Assembly: GCA_965153355.1 (NCBI GenBank) | Contig: OZ231127.1 | Span: 15,314,001-15,378,000 of the forward strand | From: Flaccisagitta enflata | Lineage: Eukaryota; Chaetognatha; Sagittoidea; Aphragmophora | DNA length: 64,000 nucleotides | Reading direction: 5' to 3' | Part shown: one piece after another, positions 22,130 to 33,249 of the stretch | Numbering within the stretch: position 1 is the stretch's first letter | How the letters are laid out: every line of letters starts with the position of its first letter | The notes under the pieces: generated by a model | The model's database searches: none | Seen by the model: only the letters and a program-made list of their open reading frames with translations | What the model was told of the DNA's origin: nothing | Position numbers and translations under genes: made by a program

Positions 22130-23030
22130 GCAACATGCGCAGTACAAGCACAAAAGACTTTCAGCTCAGTTGACGCTTTAGTAGTGGTAGGAAAAAATGT
22201 GAAAAAAACGTTTTTTTGCCTTAAAATTGCTATGTCTTAGTACAATGACGTTCTGCAAAGATCCTGTTGGAATTGCCTTTGCGAGTAGACTGGGCTCTAA
22301 TTATGCATGAAGAACAAGAAAATCACTTGGAGCAAGAGGTATTTCCAAATGGCCAAAATGAGCCCAGCCTAATACTCAATAGTTTCATCGATCCCAGCTT
22401 CTACCGTTGTCTCTTTCAGGAACCTATATTTTTTAAATCGGTCTAATGGTTGGTCAGAGTGCATAGATTGGCAGGTCTTACACCCTGCCTTGATAATCAA
22501 GTTAATGCATAAAAGGTCTTTTAGATCATTGCCCTTGCCGTTGTTGGCAATATAATCAACCTTGTTATTGTTTAAACTTTATAAATATTATCCCTTTTTA
22601 CACCAGATCATCCTAATTGCCTCCATTGACTAAGAGTCTCTAACAGCATTCTGAAAGAAAATTGTCAAGGCTTTTCTTTGAAGAACGAAATGGAGATAAG
22701 AACGTTATTCATGATTCAGCTCCATTATGACAAACCCCTTGCCTTACAGCAGAATTTTTTTCCTTTCTTTCGCAACTTACGTAAGCTTACGTTCCCCTTA
22801 TATCTTCATCGGTGATGGGATTTACTCAACTTTTGACTTTCTTTATTGCAAACGTGACTGCTTGTTGCTTCTGTCATGTCATGTGAAAAACGATAATTGT
22901 AATCAGTAAACGTGAATGCAATAGCTGTTTGTTTACCAATTCTGGCGGTTCCGTTGTGACTGACAATCAGATTTCCGCGGCTTGATTCTGTTGGAGGAAT
23001 GATTCCATTTTCTCATGAAGAATAAGTAAA
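22130..23030. other. No gene or element recognised
   Basis: Apparently single-copy DNA of ordinary composition. Short frames (for example 22727-22909) have no recognised motif, and I see no splice-supported exon. Confidence 0.45.
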
Positions 23031-23134
23031 ACAAGAATAAGGATACATGGCTACCCCAGTCGCGTGCGGGTGGGCGGGGGCGGTGATGGAGAAAGTCACT
23101 AGGGCATTTGGGCGGGAGTGGTGAGCTCAAAAAC

Positions 23135-23485
23135 CAGGGGTGTATATAGTTGAGCGGCTTTTTATTTTATTATTCTTCCCCTGCCTTTGATTTTCTTCCC
23201 CGTGACGCGTCGCGACACATCACAAAATCAATGATTTTCTTCCCCACAAAGCAATAAAACAGTATATATGACTTATATTATATGAGGTTTAAATAGTTTC
23301 AAATTGTGTTGTAGTAATCAAAAATTTTTTTTTCTTTTTCAAAAAAATTCTTTTTCAAAATTTTTTTTTCTTTTTTTTCAAGCTTTTAATTTTATTTCCC
23401 ATCTCCAAACCCTTTGATTTTATTCCTCTCCCCACGGGGGAGGGTAGGGGGAATGCTCAACTTTATACACGCCTGCAAGAAGCTC
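23135..23485. mobile_element. MITE with GTGTATATAGTTGAG ends
   Basis: CCAGGGGTGTATATAGTTGAG at the left is mirrored by CTCAACTTTATACACGCCTG at the right. CCTTTGATTTT words near each inner edge and a T-rich core match, in reverse, the MITE at 8520-8806. An HP-type word (GTCGCGTGCGGGTGGGCGG) lies just upstream at about 23060. Confidence 0.6.
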
Positions 23486-23524
23486 GTAAACGCTGTAAAA
23501 AGTAACAAGTCATTCAAGGATCGC

Positions 23525-24232
23525 ACATGGTCAGCGTTACCCGATGCACTGCTTGTAGTGATCATGCGAAGTAGTGGGGTGAGAGCAGGGCAGAATCCCT
23601 AAAGGGCTGATGTCCTGTAGAACAGGGGTGAACTGTTACGAAAGTCTGTCTGTGACAACTTTTAGACTTTCAAGGAGGGGTTTCGGATTAGAGCTTTTTA
23701 GGTGGATTAAGGGTCATTAGGCTGAGGTTTGGCTTTATGGCTGGGATTAGGGCCTTGAGGCTAGGATTTGGGTTTTCAGGCTGCAATTTGGTTCAACAGG
23801 CTGGGATTTGGGCCAAGAGGCTGGAATTTTGATGATCAGGCTGAGTTTGGTTCAGAAGGCTGGAATTTGGGCCAACAGACTGGGATCTTGGCCAACAGGC
23901 TGTGATTTGGGCCAACAAGATGAGATTTGGGCCAACAGGCTTAGATTTTTTGCCAACAGGTTAGGATTTGGGCTAACAGGCTTTGATACGGGCCAATAGG
24001 CTGGGATTTGGGCGAATAGGCTGGGATATGGGCCAACAGGCTGAGATTTGGACCAACAGGCTGGGATTTTGGCCCTCAGTTCTGGAAGGGGGTATGGACA
24101 GACGTACATACATAACGGTTCACCCCTGTGTTCTACAGGACATCCGCCCTTTGAGGCCGATGCCCAAAAAGAGGAAAACCAACCGACAGACGGACGGACG
24201 GACATAGCGGGGTGTAGAGTCGACTAGCACGC
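23525..24232. mobile_element. Minisatellite-bearing TIR element D (alpha type) ending in an HP-like hairpin
   Basis: The left end has ATGGTCAGCGTTACCCG, GCAGGGCAG and GATGTCCTGTAGAACAGG. The array (about 23740-24090) repeats GGCTGGGATTTGGGCCAACA with a 20-bp period. The right end has CCTGTGTTCTACAGGACAT, then a CGGACGGACGGACAT run and GTAGAGTCGACTAGCACGCG, an HP-like hairpin. This copy shows that the hairpin can be the outermost end of the family. Confidence 0.75.
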
Positions 24233-24239
24233 GATAAAA

Positions 24240-25360
24240 AATGATGACCTGTGTTGAAAGTATTCTTGAAAGAAAAGATCAACAAAATAGTAAAGATTCT
24301 TTCTCCATTTTTAGTCGCTGACGTCTGTATGAGATGCTTTGTTCGTCCGTCCGTTGATCCATCTGTTGGTCCCGAAGGCACGTACTGAAAATTGATTAAC
24401 TGTGTATTATCGCCCCTGCCCCCCCCTTGTCCGCGACATTATTTTAACCCCGGACTACTTCTCAACGTTCAAATACCGTTTCTCGGAAACATGATTTTCT
24501 TTCACTCTCATTCGTGCGTTTCATCTGTTCAAAATATTGTTGGCAAAGAGCATTTCAAAATTGACTGTTTAGGCAGCTAGAAATTTTGCCTCGTTTTCTA
24601 TGGCGTTACCTAACCGAACTTTCTTTACTCGGGCCTGCATGCAGCTGCACGCCATGGAACATTCCCTACTTTCGAAATATTTTTATGTTATTTCGTATTA
24701 TGGGTGTTGTACTCTTTGTTTGAATTGCGAATTTTCTTTTATCTTTTTTTTTCTTTTGACTTCTCTTTTATTGATTCTTGAGCTTCATAACTGATAAAAA
24801 TTGAAAATCTTCAAATGATCTGAATATTTTTGGAAGAAAAACAATCAATCAAATTCAAATCATTTTCAGTTTTTAATCTAAACATTTTCGAAAAAATATT
24901 GCTGTACGTTCTCTTTATTAATAATAAAGTACCTCTTTTACCTCCTCAATTCATAACTGCAGCCCCAGCTTGGGGCACAAGTTGCTTTGTAGAAAAAAAA
25001 AAAGGAACCGTTTTTGAATCTCCCATTCGCGTTGGTTTTTTTTTAACTGATTATAGTATTACCCAGCAAGAAACCAATGTTGCTACTTGTGACCTTTCTC
25101 TTTCTAGCCAAACTCTAGTCGCCTTGTTAAGGCATTTGATTTCCGCTTGTCTCACTCTTCAAACGTTTTCAAATGTCGTCAAATGAATTTGTTCTTGAAA
25201 ATATATTCTTCAAAAAAAAAATAAAAGGCTTGTCTTTCTGTCTTTCATTTTGACCATCAATACGTAAAGTGACCATCATTGACAACAATTATTACACAGC
25301 GTCCCGTCCTTGTGCCTGAACCTCAGCATCAATTATCTACCTCCAATCCCAGCCTCAACA
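24240..25360. other. No recognised gene; two short unrecognised frames
   Basis: Two + strand frames stand out only by length: 24600-24794, with a hydrophobic C-terminal half, and 24830-25186, containing PPQFITAAPAWGTSCF and VGFFLTDYSITQQ. I recognise neither and see no convincing splice sites. They could be decayed exons. The rest is AT-rich. Confidence 0.35.
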
Positions 25361-25545
25361 GCGCTCATGGAATGCGCAGAAAATGGCTTTAGTATCCCCA
25401 CCCGGCGCTCTTTCCTTTCCAATATTACCAAAAAATAGTAAAAAGCCCTCAGAAACCCAAGGGCATTGGAATTGGAGCATCGGTAGTTGAAGAAAAATGA
25501 AGAAAAAACAGAAAATATAGGGGTCAGACACCCCTAACTTTGTTA

Positions 25546-26085
25546 GCTCATATTTTCTGAATGAATCGAGCGAATGACCTCAACTTGGGCTCATTTTAAA
25601 GAGCAGACGCAGTTCTTTAAAATGAGCTCAAATTGAGGTCATTAGCTCAATTCGTTTAGACGCAGCATTGTTCCAAAGTTGATAAAAGTTTGAGCAAAAA
25701 ATTGATTTCACTAATGCAACTTTGCAAGCTGATATCTTCTAAACGAATTGAGCTAATGACCTCAACTTGGGCTCATTTTAAAGAACAGATGTAGCTCTTT
25801 AAAATGAGCCCAAGTTGAGGTCATTAGCTCAATCCGTTTAGACGCAGCATTGTTCCAAAGTTGATAAAAGTTTGAGCAAAAAATTGACTTCACAAATGCA
25901 ACTTTGCAAGCTCATATCTTCTGAACAAATTGCGCTAATGACCTCAACTTGGGCTCATTTTGAAGAAAAGACGCAGTTGTTGAAAATAAGCTTAAGTTGA
26001 GGTTGTTAGCTCAATTCGCATTGAGGCAGCTATCTCTTTAAGTTGATGTAAGTTTTCATTAAGCCTGGATTTCACCCATGCAACT
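25546..26085. repeat. 182-bp tandem units, each containing a 100-bp palindrome (left arm)
   Basis: GCTCATATCTTCTGAAC-like starts occur at 25546, 25728 and 25910, an exact 182-bp spacing. Each unit contains AATGACCTCAACTTGGGCTC and its inverse within 100 bp, so every unit can fold on itself. The same units recur, inverted, at about 36900-37400. Confidence 0.85.
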
Positions 26086-26139
26086 CAATCGCCTATTTGC
26101 TTCTGAAATGTGGATGCCGGTGAGCACTCAACGCACGTA

Positions 26140-26220
26140 TACACACACAAACAGGCACGCACACACACACAACCACACACACACACACACACACAACCAC
26201 ACACACACACACACTTACAC
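26140..26220. repeat. (CA)n microsatellite
   Basis: An interrupted CA tract lies just upstream of the first gene fragment of the composite. Confidence 0.8.
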
Positions 26221-26462
26221 ATGATCCGAGAGCAAATCACCGGCACAATGGCTGTAGGTTTCTTAAGCGCAATAGTTTCAGCATCAGGGGGTAAGGTAGC
26301 CAATTATTTTTTGAATGCAGGGAATGTCAGTGATCAAAGGGGGGCTGTTGCAAGAAAGATGGCGGAAGCTATGGGACAAAACTTTTTGCCAGATTCAAAT
26401 GGTTTCGTTTATTAATACGCTTAATAAGTTTATTTCATCCACTTGTCAAATACTCTAATTAG

Positions 26463-26638
26463 GCTTTTATCGGGAAGTGTCCGCCTGAGGAAATGGCCAA
26501 GTTAAACCACAACATTGGTGCTATAAGTAAAGCTAGATGGATGGTCGCCGTCATTGGATGTATGGAGGCACACCTGTATGGAGGTCAAATTCCATATAAC
26601 GTCTTGTCAAAGAAAGAACGGAATAGTCAGGGATCTTA
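26463..26638 (+). pseudogene. TE-associated gene, 5' fragment (GAISKARWM motif)
   Basis: After a plausible acceptor (ATACTCTAATTAG) an open frame reads GKCPPEEMAKLNHNIGAISK, then ARWMVAVIGCMEAHLYGG and IPYNVLSKKER. A G-[AP]-[IM]-x-[KH]-A-R-W-M motif followed by a helix is what I recall from a large family of uncharacterised proteins repeated in invertebrate genomes. The frame stops where the 8-kb foldback starts (26624). An upstream frame at 26217-26415 (IVSASGGKVANYFLNAG) may be an earlier exon but is unproven. Function unknown; association with mobile DNA is inferred from the setting. Confidence 0.55.
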
Positions 26639-27084
26639 GCGGCAGAAACTAAAGTGAAGGGTAAAAATTTCCAAACAGCTCTGGAACTTCACTATTCTGA
26701 CATATTTTTTCGTGCTGAACACGAATCTGACCTCCATTTTGGAATATTTTTTGGGCCCCCCTTTCAAAAATCCAATTTTTTGCCATTTTTAGGGTAAAAA
26801 TGCACTTTTTAGCTATTTGGAGTTCACTGTTGACACCCAGTTGCGTTTTTCAGTTGAACCTAACAAGAACTGGAGTATATACACAGTTTACGAGAGTTTG
26901 GCGGTCATTCGGGGACTGTAACTGGCCAAAAACAGGCCAAAAATGGCCCAAAAAAGCCAAAAACCCCATTTTTTCTCAAAAAATGAGTGTTTTTTTAGAA
27001 TTTCTTGCCAAACACACTCAATTAGGTCAGAATAAGGACAAATATACTCATTGAGAGCTTTGCATGCTGACACAGAGGTACTAA

Positions 27085-28130
27085 CAGGCCAAAAACAGGC
27101 CAAAAATGGCCCAAAATGGCCAAAATCGGCATTTTTATCAGATAGATCATAGTTATACAGAATTTTTTCACTTATCTCACCCAATCCAGTCAGAACTAGA
27201 TCAAATATACTCATTGAGAGCTTTGAAAACTAATACGGGGGCCACAACAGGCCAAAAACAGGCCAATAATGGCCTAAGTTGGTCAAAATCGGCATTTTCA
27301 TCTCATATATCATTGTTATTCGGGATTTTTTCCCCAATCTCACTCAATGCAGTCAGAACAACGTCTAATATACTCATCGAGAGCTTTGGAAACTGATACC
27401 AGCGCCACAAGAGGCCAAAAACAGGCCAAAAATGGCCTAAAATGGCCAAAATCAATGTTTTCATTTGATAGATCATTGTTATTCAGAATTTTTTCGCCAA
27501 TCTCACTCAATGAAGTTAGAACTAGGTCAAACAAAGTCATTGAGAGCTTTGGAAACTGATAACGGGGCCATAACAGGCCAAAAACAGGCCAAAAATGGCC
27601 TAAAATGGCCAAAATCGACATTTTCATCTAAAATATCAAAGCTCTTTGGAATTTTTTTGTAAATCTCGCTCAATCTAGTCAGAACTAGGACAGAAATACT
27701 CATTGAGAGCTTTAGACACTTATTCCAGGGTCATAACAGGCCAAAAACAGGCAAAAAATGGGCCAAAATGGGCAAAATGGCCTAATTCTGCATTTTCATT
27801 GGGCAGATCATTGTTATTCAGAATTTTTTAGCCAATCTCACTAATTTCAGTCAGAATTAGGTCAAATATACTCATTGAGAGCTGTGAAAACTGATACCGG
27901 GGCCATAACAGGCCAAAAATTGGGCTAAAATGGCCTAAATTGATATTTTCATCTCAAATATCATAATTGTTCAGATTTTTTTGTAGATCTCACTCAATCT
28001 AGTCAGAACTAGGACAAAGATACTAACTGAGAGATTTGAGTACTGATACAGTGGCCGTAACAGGCCAAAAGCTGGCCAAAAATGGGCTAAAATGGCCAAA
28101 ATTGGCATTTTCATCAATTAAATCATTGTT
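27085..28130. repeat. 163-bp tandem repeats (left foldback arm), about 7 units
   Basis: Units contain GGCCAAAAACAGGCCAAAAA, GATCATTGTTATTC and TACTCATTGAGAGCTTT. The first word recurs at 27085, 27248, 27411 and 27573. The right arm at about 33250-34340 has the same units inverted. Confidence 0.85.
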
Positions 28131-28394
28131 GTTCAAATTATCATGTTAATTTAGGGAATTTCAGGCCTGAGTCGGCGGATCTCAGACCTGAGAGAGCCTG
28201 AGGGGGATGGATAGACAGATGGACGGACAAATGGACTAACAGGAGGGCTGAATGAAGGCTAGGGAGGGCAGGATCAGGGCTCAAGAGGCGCCGGGAGGGT
28301 AGGGAATTTTGAGTGTATGTACGAATGGACAAGAAAGCTGTTGAGCCAACTACGTGCAAATTCAAATACCAAGTTACTAATGGATCGCTCTTCC

Positions 28395-28470
28395 TTTCGC
28401 TTCAAACTCAGTCGGTCATCCAACTCGGTGATCAAGCAACTCTACCAACTGCTCTACACTATTTAACTAC
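28395..28470 (-). tRNA. Possible tRNA-derived sequence or SINE head (degenerate)
   Basis: On the minus strand TAGAGCAGTTGGTAGAG (about 28456-28440) closely matches the A box / D arm of tRNAs, and GAGTTTGAAGC (about 28409-28399) resembles a weakened B box at about the right distance. A full cloverleaf does not form by eye, so this is at most a pseudogene or SINE remnant. Confidence 0.3.
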
Positions 28471-28483
28471 TGATTTTTTTTCC

Positions 28484-29955
28484 TTTTTGGGCCGCGGCCC
28501 CGAAGGGGCCGATGACCTATGCTTTCACACAGGGGAAATTTCTCCTTCTTCTTCTATGTACCCCCCCCAGGCTCAAATCCTAGCCTTGAGGCTCAAATCC
28601 CAGCCTCAAAGCTCAAATCCCAGCCTTGAGGCTTAAATCCTAGCCTTGAGGCTCAAATCCCAGCCTCAAGCCTCAAATCGCAGTCTCCAGGCTCAAATCT
28701 CAGTCTCGAGGCTCAAATCCCAATCTTGAGGCTCAAATCCCAGCCTTGAGGCTAAAATCCCAGCCTTGAAGCTTAAATCCTAGTCTTGAGGCTTAAATCC
28801 TAGCCTCAAGGCTAAAATCCCAGCCTCAAAGCTCAAATCCCAGCCTTTAGGCTCAAATTCAAACCTTGAGGCTCAAATCCCAGCCTCAAGGCTCAAATCC
28901 CACCCTCAAGGCTCAAATAACGACAGCATTGGTGATGCTTTTTTGGGCAGCGGCCCCAAAGGGCCGATGTCCTGTAGGACACAGGGGGGAATTTCCATAC
29001 GTCCGTCCGTCCGTCCGTCCTTCCGTCCGTCCGTCCCCCCCCCCCCGTTGGCCATCGAGGCCTCATATCCTCACTCTCAGGCCTGATTTAGGCCCTCTAA
29101 GCCCTCAAATCAGCTCTCATGGCCTCAAATCAGCTCTCCGGGCCTCAAATCCGCTCTCCAGGCTTCAAATCAGCTCTTAAAGCCTCAAATCAGCTCTCAA
29201 GGCTTCAAATCCGCTCTCCAGACCTCAAATCAGCATTCTAGGCCTCAAATCGGCCCTCCAGGACTCAAATCTGCCCCCATGGCCTAAAGCCTGCCCCCAG
29301 ACCTCAAATCTAATCTTTAGGCATAAACCTCCTCAGACCTCAAACCCCATCTCAATTACCTCTTAGGCCTGCTATATTCCCCCATAGGATGTATGGAAAT
29401 TCCCTCCTGTGTCCTACAGGACATCGGCCCTTTGGGGCCGCTGCCCTGCTCTCACTCCACTGCTTTACTTGGTCACCCCAAGCAGGGCATCGGGTACCGC
29501 TGACCATGTGCGATCCTTGGATGACTAGTTCAATCATAGAAAAGAAAATTCCTGTCTGTAGGCTTAAATTCCAGTCTGGAAGCCCAAATTCCAGTCTTGA
29601 GGCCCAAAATCCAGTCTTGAGGCCCGAATCCCAGTCTTGAGGCCCAAATCCTAGTCCTGAGATCCAGATCCCAGTCTCAAGGCCCAAATCTCAGCCTGGA
29701 AGTTGGCATCTGGGCCTCTTGGGAAAATGGCCTTGAGGCTGGGGTTTGGGCCTCAAAACTGGGATTTGGGCCTCGAGAGTGGAATCTTAGCCTTGAGACC
29801 GGGATTTGAGGAGGGGAGAGATGAAGGAGGAGGAGGAGAAGAAGGAGGAGGAGAAGGAGAAAATTCCCCATATGTGTGAAAGCATAGGTCATCAACCCCT
29901 TTAGGCAGGGCACAGGTACCACTGCCCATCTAATGCTTTCGCAGCTATTTTTACT
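28484..29955. mobile_element. Minisatellite-bearing TIR element E2 (beta type), host of E3
   Basis: The left end has GGGCCGCGGCCCCGAAGGG, GATGACCTATGCTTTCACAC and GGGGAAATTTCTCC. The right end mirrors it: GGAGAAAATTCCCC, GTGTGAAAGCATAGGTCATC and a GGTACCACTG word. The array of AGGCTCAAATCCCAGCCTTG units (28570-28925) resumes after the nested element E3 as AGGCCCAAATTCCAGTCTTG units (29540-29810). A GGA-rich stretch precedes the right end. Confidence 0.75.
28943..29525. mobile_element. Minisatellite-bearing TIR element E3 (alpha type), nested in E2
   Basis: The left end is GGGCAGCGGCCCCAAAGGG and GATGTCCTGTAGGACACAGG. The right end is CCTGTGTCCTACAGGACATC, CTTTGGGGCCGCTGCCC and GGGTACCGCTGACCATGTG. 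The array repeats GGCCTCAAATCAGCTCTCCA. Flanking E2 array units on both sides show that it inserted into an existing minisatellite. Confidence 0.8.
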
Positions 29956-30039
29956 TTGTTTGGTCTATGGCCTCACTGCTCCTGCCCATATGATCAAGTG
30001 ACCTCAAATACAGCCCCTGTCCACCCGCACTCAACTAAG

Positions 30040-31040
30040 ATTTGGGCCTTGAGGCTAGGATCTGAGCCTTGAAGCTAGGAGTTGGGCCTTGAGACTAGAA
30101 TTTGGGCATTGAGGCTAGGATTTGGGCCTTGAGGCTAGGATCTGGGCCTTGAGGCTAGAATCTGGGCCTTCAGGCTAGGATTTGGGCCTTCAGGCTAGTT
30201 TTTGGGCAGCGGCCCCAAAGGGGTCGATGACCTATGCTTTCACGATTTTCATGATTTTCTCCTCCTCCTCCACCTTCTTCTTCTTCCCCCCCCTCAAATC
30301 CCAGTCTCAAGGCCTAAATTCCAGTCTTGAGGCCCAAATCCCAGTCTCGAGGCCCAAATTCCAGCCTTGAGGCCCAAATCCTAGCCTCAAGGCCCAAATC
30401 CTAGCCTCGAGGCTGAGATTTGGGCCTCCAGCCCTAAATCTAAGCCTCGAGGTCCAAACCCCAGCCAAGAGGCCCAGATCCCAGCCTTGATGCCCAAATC
30501 TCAGGCTTGAGGCTAGGATTTGGGCCTTGAGGCTAGATTTGGGTCTCGGCGGGATTTACCTCGAGATGGATTTTGGCCTCGAGACTGAATTTAGGCCTCA
30601 AGACTGGGATTTGAGGGGGAGGGATGGAGAAGAAGATGGAGGAGGAGGAGGAGAAAATCCCCCATATGTGTGAAAGCATAGGTCATCGACCCCTTTGGGG
30701 CCGCTGCCCTGCTCCCCCTTCAACTTCAAGCACAACCTACTCAGCAGGGCAAGGGTACCGCTGACCATCTAACGCTTTTGCGACTATTTGGTACTCGAGG
30801 CTGGGAGTTAGGCTTCAAGACTGGGATTTGGGCCTCGAGACTGGAATTTGGACCTCAAGACTGGGATTTAAGGGGGAGGGGATGGAGAAGGAGGTTGAGG
30901 CGAAGAAGAAGGAGGAGAGAATTCCCCATATGTATGAAAGCATAGGTCATCAATCCCTTCAGGGCCACTGCCTTCAACTTCATGCACAACCTATTTAGGC
31001 AGGGCAAGGGTACTGCTGACCATCTGACGCTTTTGGCCTG
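30040..31040. mobile_element. Minisatellite-bearing element E6 (beta type, left end missing), host of E5
   Basis: Array units GGGCCTTGAGGCTAGGATTT (30045-30197) resume at 30790-30870. The right end follows with GAAAGCATAGGTCATCAATC, CAGGGCCACTGCC and GGGTACTGCTGACCATC. The expected left TIR is absent. Confidence 0.65.
30198..30788. mobile_element. Minisatellite-bearing TIR element E5 (beta type), nested in E6
   Basis: The left end GGGCAGCGGCCCCAAAGGGG with GATGACCTATGCTTTCACG and the right end GAAAGCATAGGTCATCGAC, CTTTGGGGCCGCTGCCC and GGGTACCGCTGACCATC bound an array of GGCCCAAATCCCAGTCTCGA units. It ends TTTTGCGACTATT, as in element B. Confidence 0.8.
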
Positions 31041-31269
31041 TTTTGGCCCGGGTATCAGTTTCCAAAGCTCTTTAGGAGTACATTTGACCTAGTTCTGATC
31101 GGATTGAGTGAGATTGGCTAAAAAATTCCAAATCATATTGATCAATTTGATAAAATGCAAATTTAGGCCATCTGAGGCCTGTTTTGGGCCAGTTATAACC
31201 CTGGTATCAGTTTTTAAGGCCCTCAAGGAATATGTTTGACCTATTTCTGACTGGATAGATGGAGAGGCA

Positions 31270-31380
31270 AAAACAAGGCCGGATTCACGGCAACCCTAGT
31301 TGCGTGCGGGTGGGGGGGAGCAGTGCTAGAGAAGGTCGCTACGGCATCTGGGCAGGAGCCGTATGTTGAAGTAGCAGCCC
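31270..31380. mobile_element. HP-family element end (AACAAGGCCGG type)
   Basis: AACAAGGCCGGATTCACGGC, then AGTTGCGTGCGGGTGGG, matches the non-hairpin end of HP elements seen at 36765 and, inverted, at 61390 and 62330. The hairpin end is not obvious here. Confidence 0.5.
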
Positions 31381-31384
31381 AAAG

Positions 31385-31850
31385 GCAGTAAGTGGTCAGC
31401 GGTACCCGTGCCCTGCTTGAGTAGTGTGTGATTTAAGTTGAGGGGGAGCAAGGCAGCGGCCCCGAAGGGGACAAAGTCGTGTAGAACACAGGGGGAATCT
31501 GTCCATCCATCCATCCGTATGTCCATCCATACATCCATCTGTTTAAATAGCCCAAATCCAAGCAATATGTCCCAAATCTGAGTAAAATGGCCCAAAGCTA
31601 AGCAAAATGGCCGCCAATACCTAGATTTAGACCAGATTTGGGCCATTTTGCTTGGATTTGGGCCATTATGCTTGGATTCAGGCCATTTTGCATAGATTTT
31701 GGCCCCATTGCTTAGATTTGGGCTATTTGGCAGAAATTAGGTCAGAATAGGCCCCAAAGGAGACAAAGCCGATGGGGCAGGGGGGGGGGATGGATGGACG
31801 GTCATACGGATGGATGGACAGATTGTGTTCTTCGGAGCCGCTGCCCAAAA
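31385..31850. mobile_element. Minisatellite-bearing TIR element E7
   Basis: The left end has GTGGTCAGCGGTACCCG, GCAGCGGCCCCGAAGGGG and a GTAGAACACAGGGGGAAT word. The array (31550-31735) repeats GGGCCATTTTGCTTGGATTT. The right end is a degraded TTCTTCGGAGCCGCTGCCC. Confidence 0.65.
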
Positions 31851-31864
31851 GCTCAAAAACGCCG

Positions 31865-32662
31865 AAAAAGTAACAGGTTGCCCAAGGGCAATGTGTGGTC
31901 AGCGATACCTGTTGCCCTGCTTTGAGTGATTGTAAATTGGGGTGGGGGGAGACAAGGCAGCGGCCCCGAAGGGGACATAGTCCTGTAGAACACAGGGGGA
32001 CTTTTGTTCGTCCTGCCTGAAAAAGTGGATGAGATGCTGTAGAGGGTTGACTGAAGGCTTGCAAGAACCTAACCTGAGGTCTCAGAAGGCTGATGTAAGG
32101 CCTGAGAATGCCAACTGGAAGCTTGATTGGGCTGACTTGAGGCTTGAGAAAGCTGGAATAAGGCTTGAAAGGTTTGAAGGCTGATTGGAAGCCTGAGAGC
32201 AATAAATTGAGGCTTACATAGCTTGAGAGGCCTAATTTGAGGCCTGAGAGGCCAGGTTTGAGGCCTGAGAATTTTGATTTGAGGCCTGAGAAGCCTAATT
32301 TAAGGCCTGAGAGGCCAGGTTTGAGGCCTGAGAAGTTGGATTTGAGGCGTGAGAGGCCAGATTTGAGGCGTGAGAGGCCAGATTTGAGGTGTGAGATGCT
32401 GGATTTGAGGCCTGAGAGGCTGGATTTGAGGCTTGAGAGGTCAGATTTGAGGTCTCAGAGGCCAGATTTGAGGCCTGAGGGGCCTTATGAGGGGAGGGCC
32501 AATGTACAAACGGATGAACAAAAGTCCTGTGTTCTACAGGACTTTGTCCCCTTCAGGGCGGCTGCCCAAAAGGGACCAACCGACTGACTGACCAACCGAC
32601 TGACCAACCAACCAACCAATGGACCGACATAGCAGGGTTTAGAGACGCGTAGCACGCGACCT
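31865..32662. mobile_element. Minisatellite-bearing TIR element E8 (alpha type) ending in an HP-like hairpin
   Basis: The left end has GTGGTCAGCGATACCTG, GCAGCGGCCCCGAAGGGG and GTCCTGTAGAACACAGG. The array (about 32040-32490) repeats TTGAGGCCTGAGAGGCCAGA. The right end has CCTGTGTTCTACAGGAC, a GACTGACCAACCGACTGACC run and GACGCGTAGCACGCGAC, a hairpin with one mismatch. With element D it gives the fullest picture of the family. Confidence 0.75.
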
Positions 32663-32679
32663 AAAGATTCTGAACCAGT

Positions 32680-33241
32680 TGCCCAAGGGCAATATGTGGT
32701 CAGCGATACCCTTTGCCCTGCTTTGTTTATAAGTGATTGTAGGTGATGGGTAGCAGGGCAGCGGCCTCAAAGGGCATGATGTCTTGTAGAACACAGGGGG
32801 ACTTTTGCCCAATTGAGTTTTTGAGCATCAAGGCTGGGATTTGAGCCTCTAGGCTGAAATTTGAGCCTCGAGGCTGGGATCTGAGCCTCAAGGCTGGGAT
32901 TTGAGGCTTAAGGCTGGGATCTGAGCCTCAAGGCTAGGATTTGAGCCTGAAGGTTGGGATTTGAGTCTCGAGGCTGGGGTTTGAGCCTTGAGGATGAGAT
33001 TTTAGACTTGAGGCTGGGATTTGAGCCTTGAGTCTTGGACTTGAGCGCTGAGCTGTGGATTTGAACCTCAAGGCTGGGATTTAAGCCTTGAATCTGGGAT
33101 TTCAGCCTTGAGGTCCGGATTTTAGCTTGACGCTGGGATTTGAGCCTCGAGGCTGGGGGGGGGGAAGGCACGCACGTACAAATGAGCGAAAATCCCCCTG
33201 TGTTCTACAGGACATTGTCCCCTTCGGGACCGCTGCTCAAA
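32680..33241. mobile_element. Minisatellite-bearing TIR element E9 (alpha type)
   Basis: The left end has GTGGTCAGCGATACCC, AGGGCAGCGGCCTCAAAGGG and GTCTTGTAGAACACAGG; the right end has CCTGTGTTCTACAGGACA and CCCCTTCGGGACCGCTG. The array repeats GAGCCTCAAGGCTGGGATTT. Confidence 0.75.
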
Positions 33242-33249
33242 AACTATGA

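Noticed and set aside
24830-25186. 118-codon frame considered as an exon
   Set aside because: No recognised motif and no splice evidence; noted only in the unassigned region.
26888-27662. Several 65-108-codon frames with WPKS, QKQAKNGL and similar words
   Set aside because: They are translations of the 163-bp tandem repeats and recur in mirror image at 33.5-34.4 kb.
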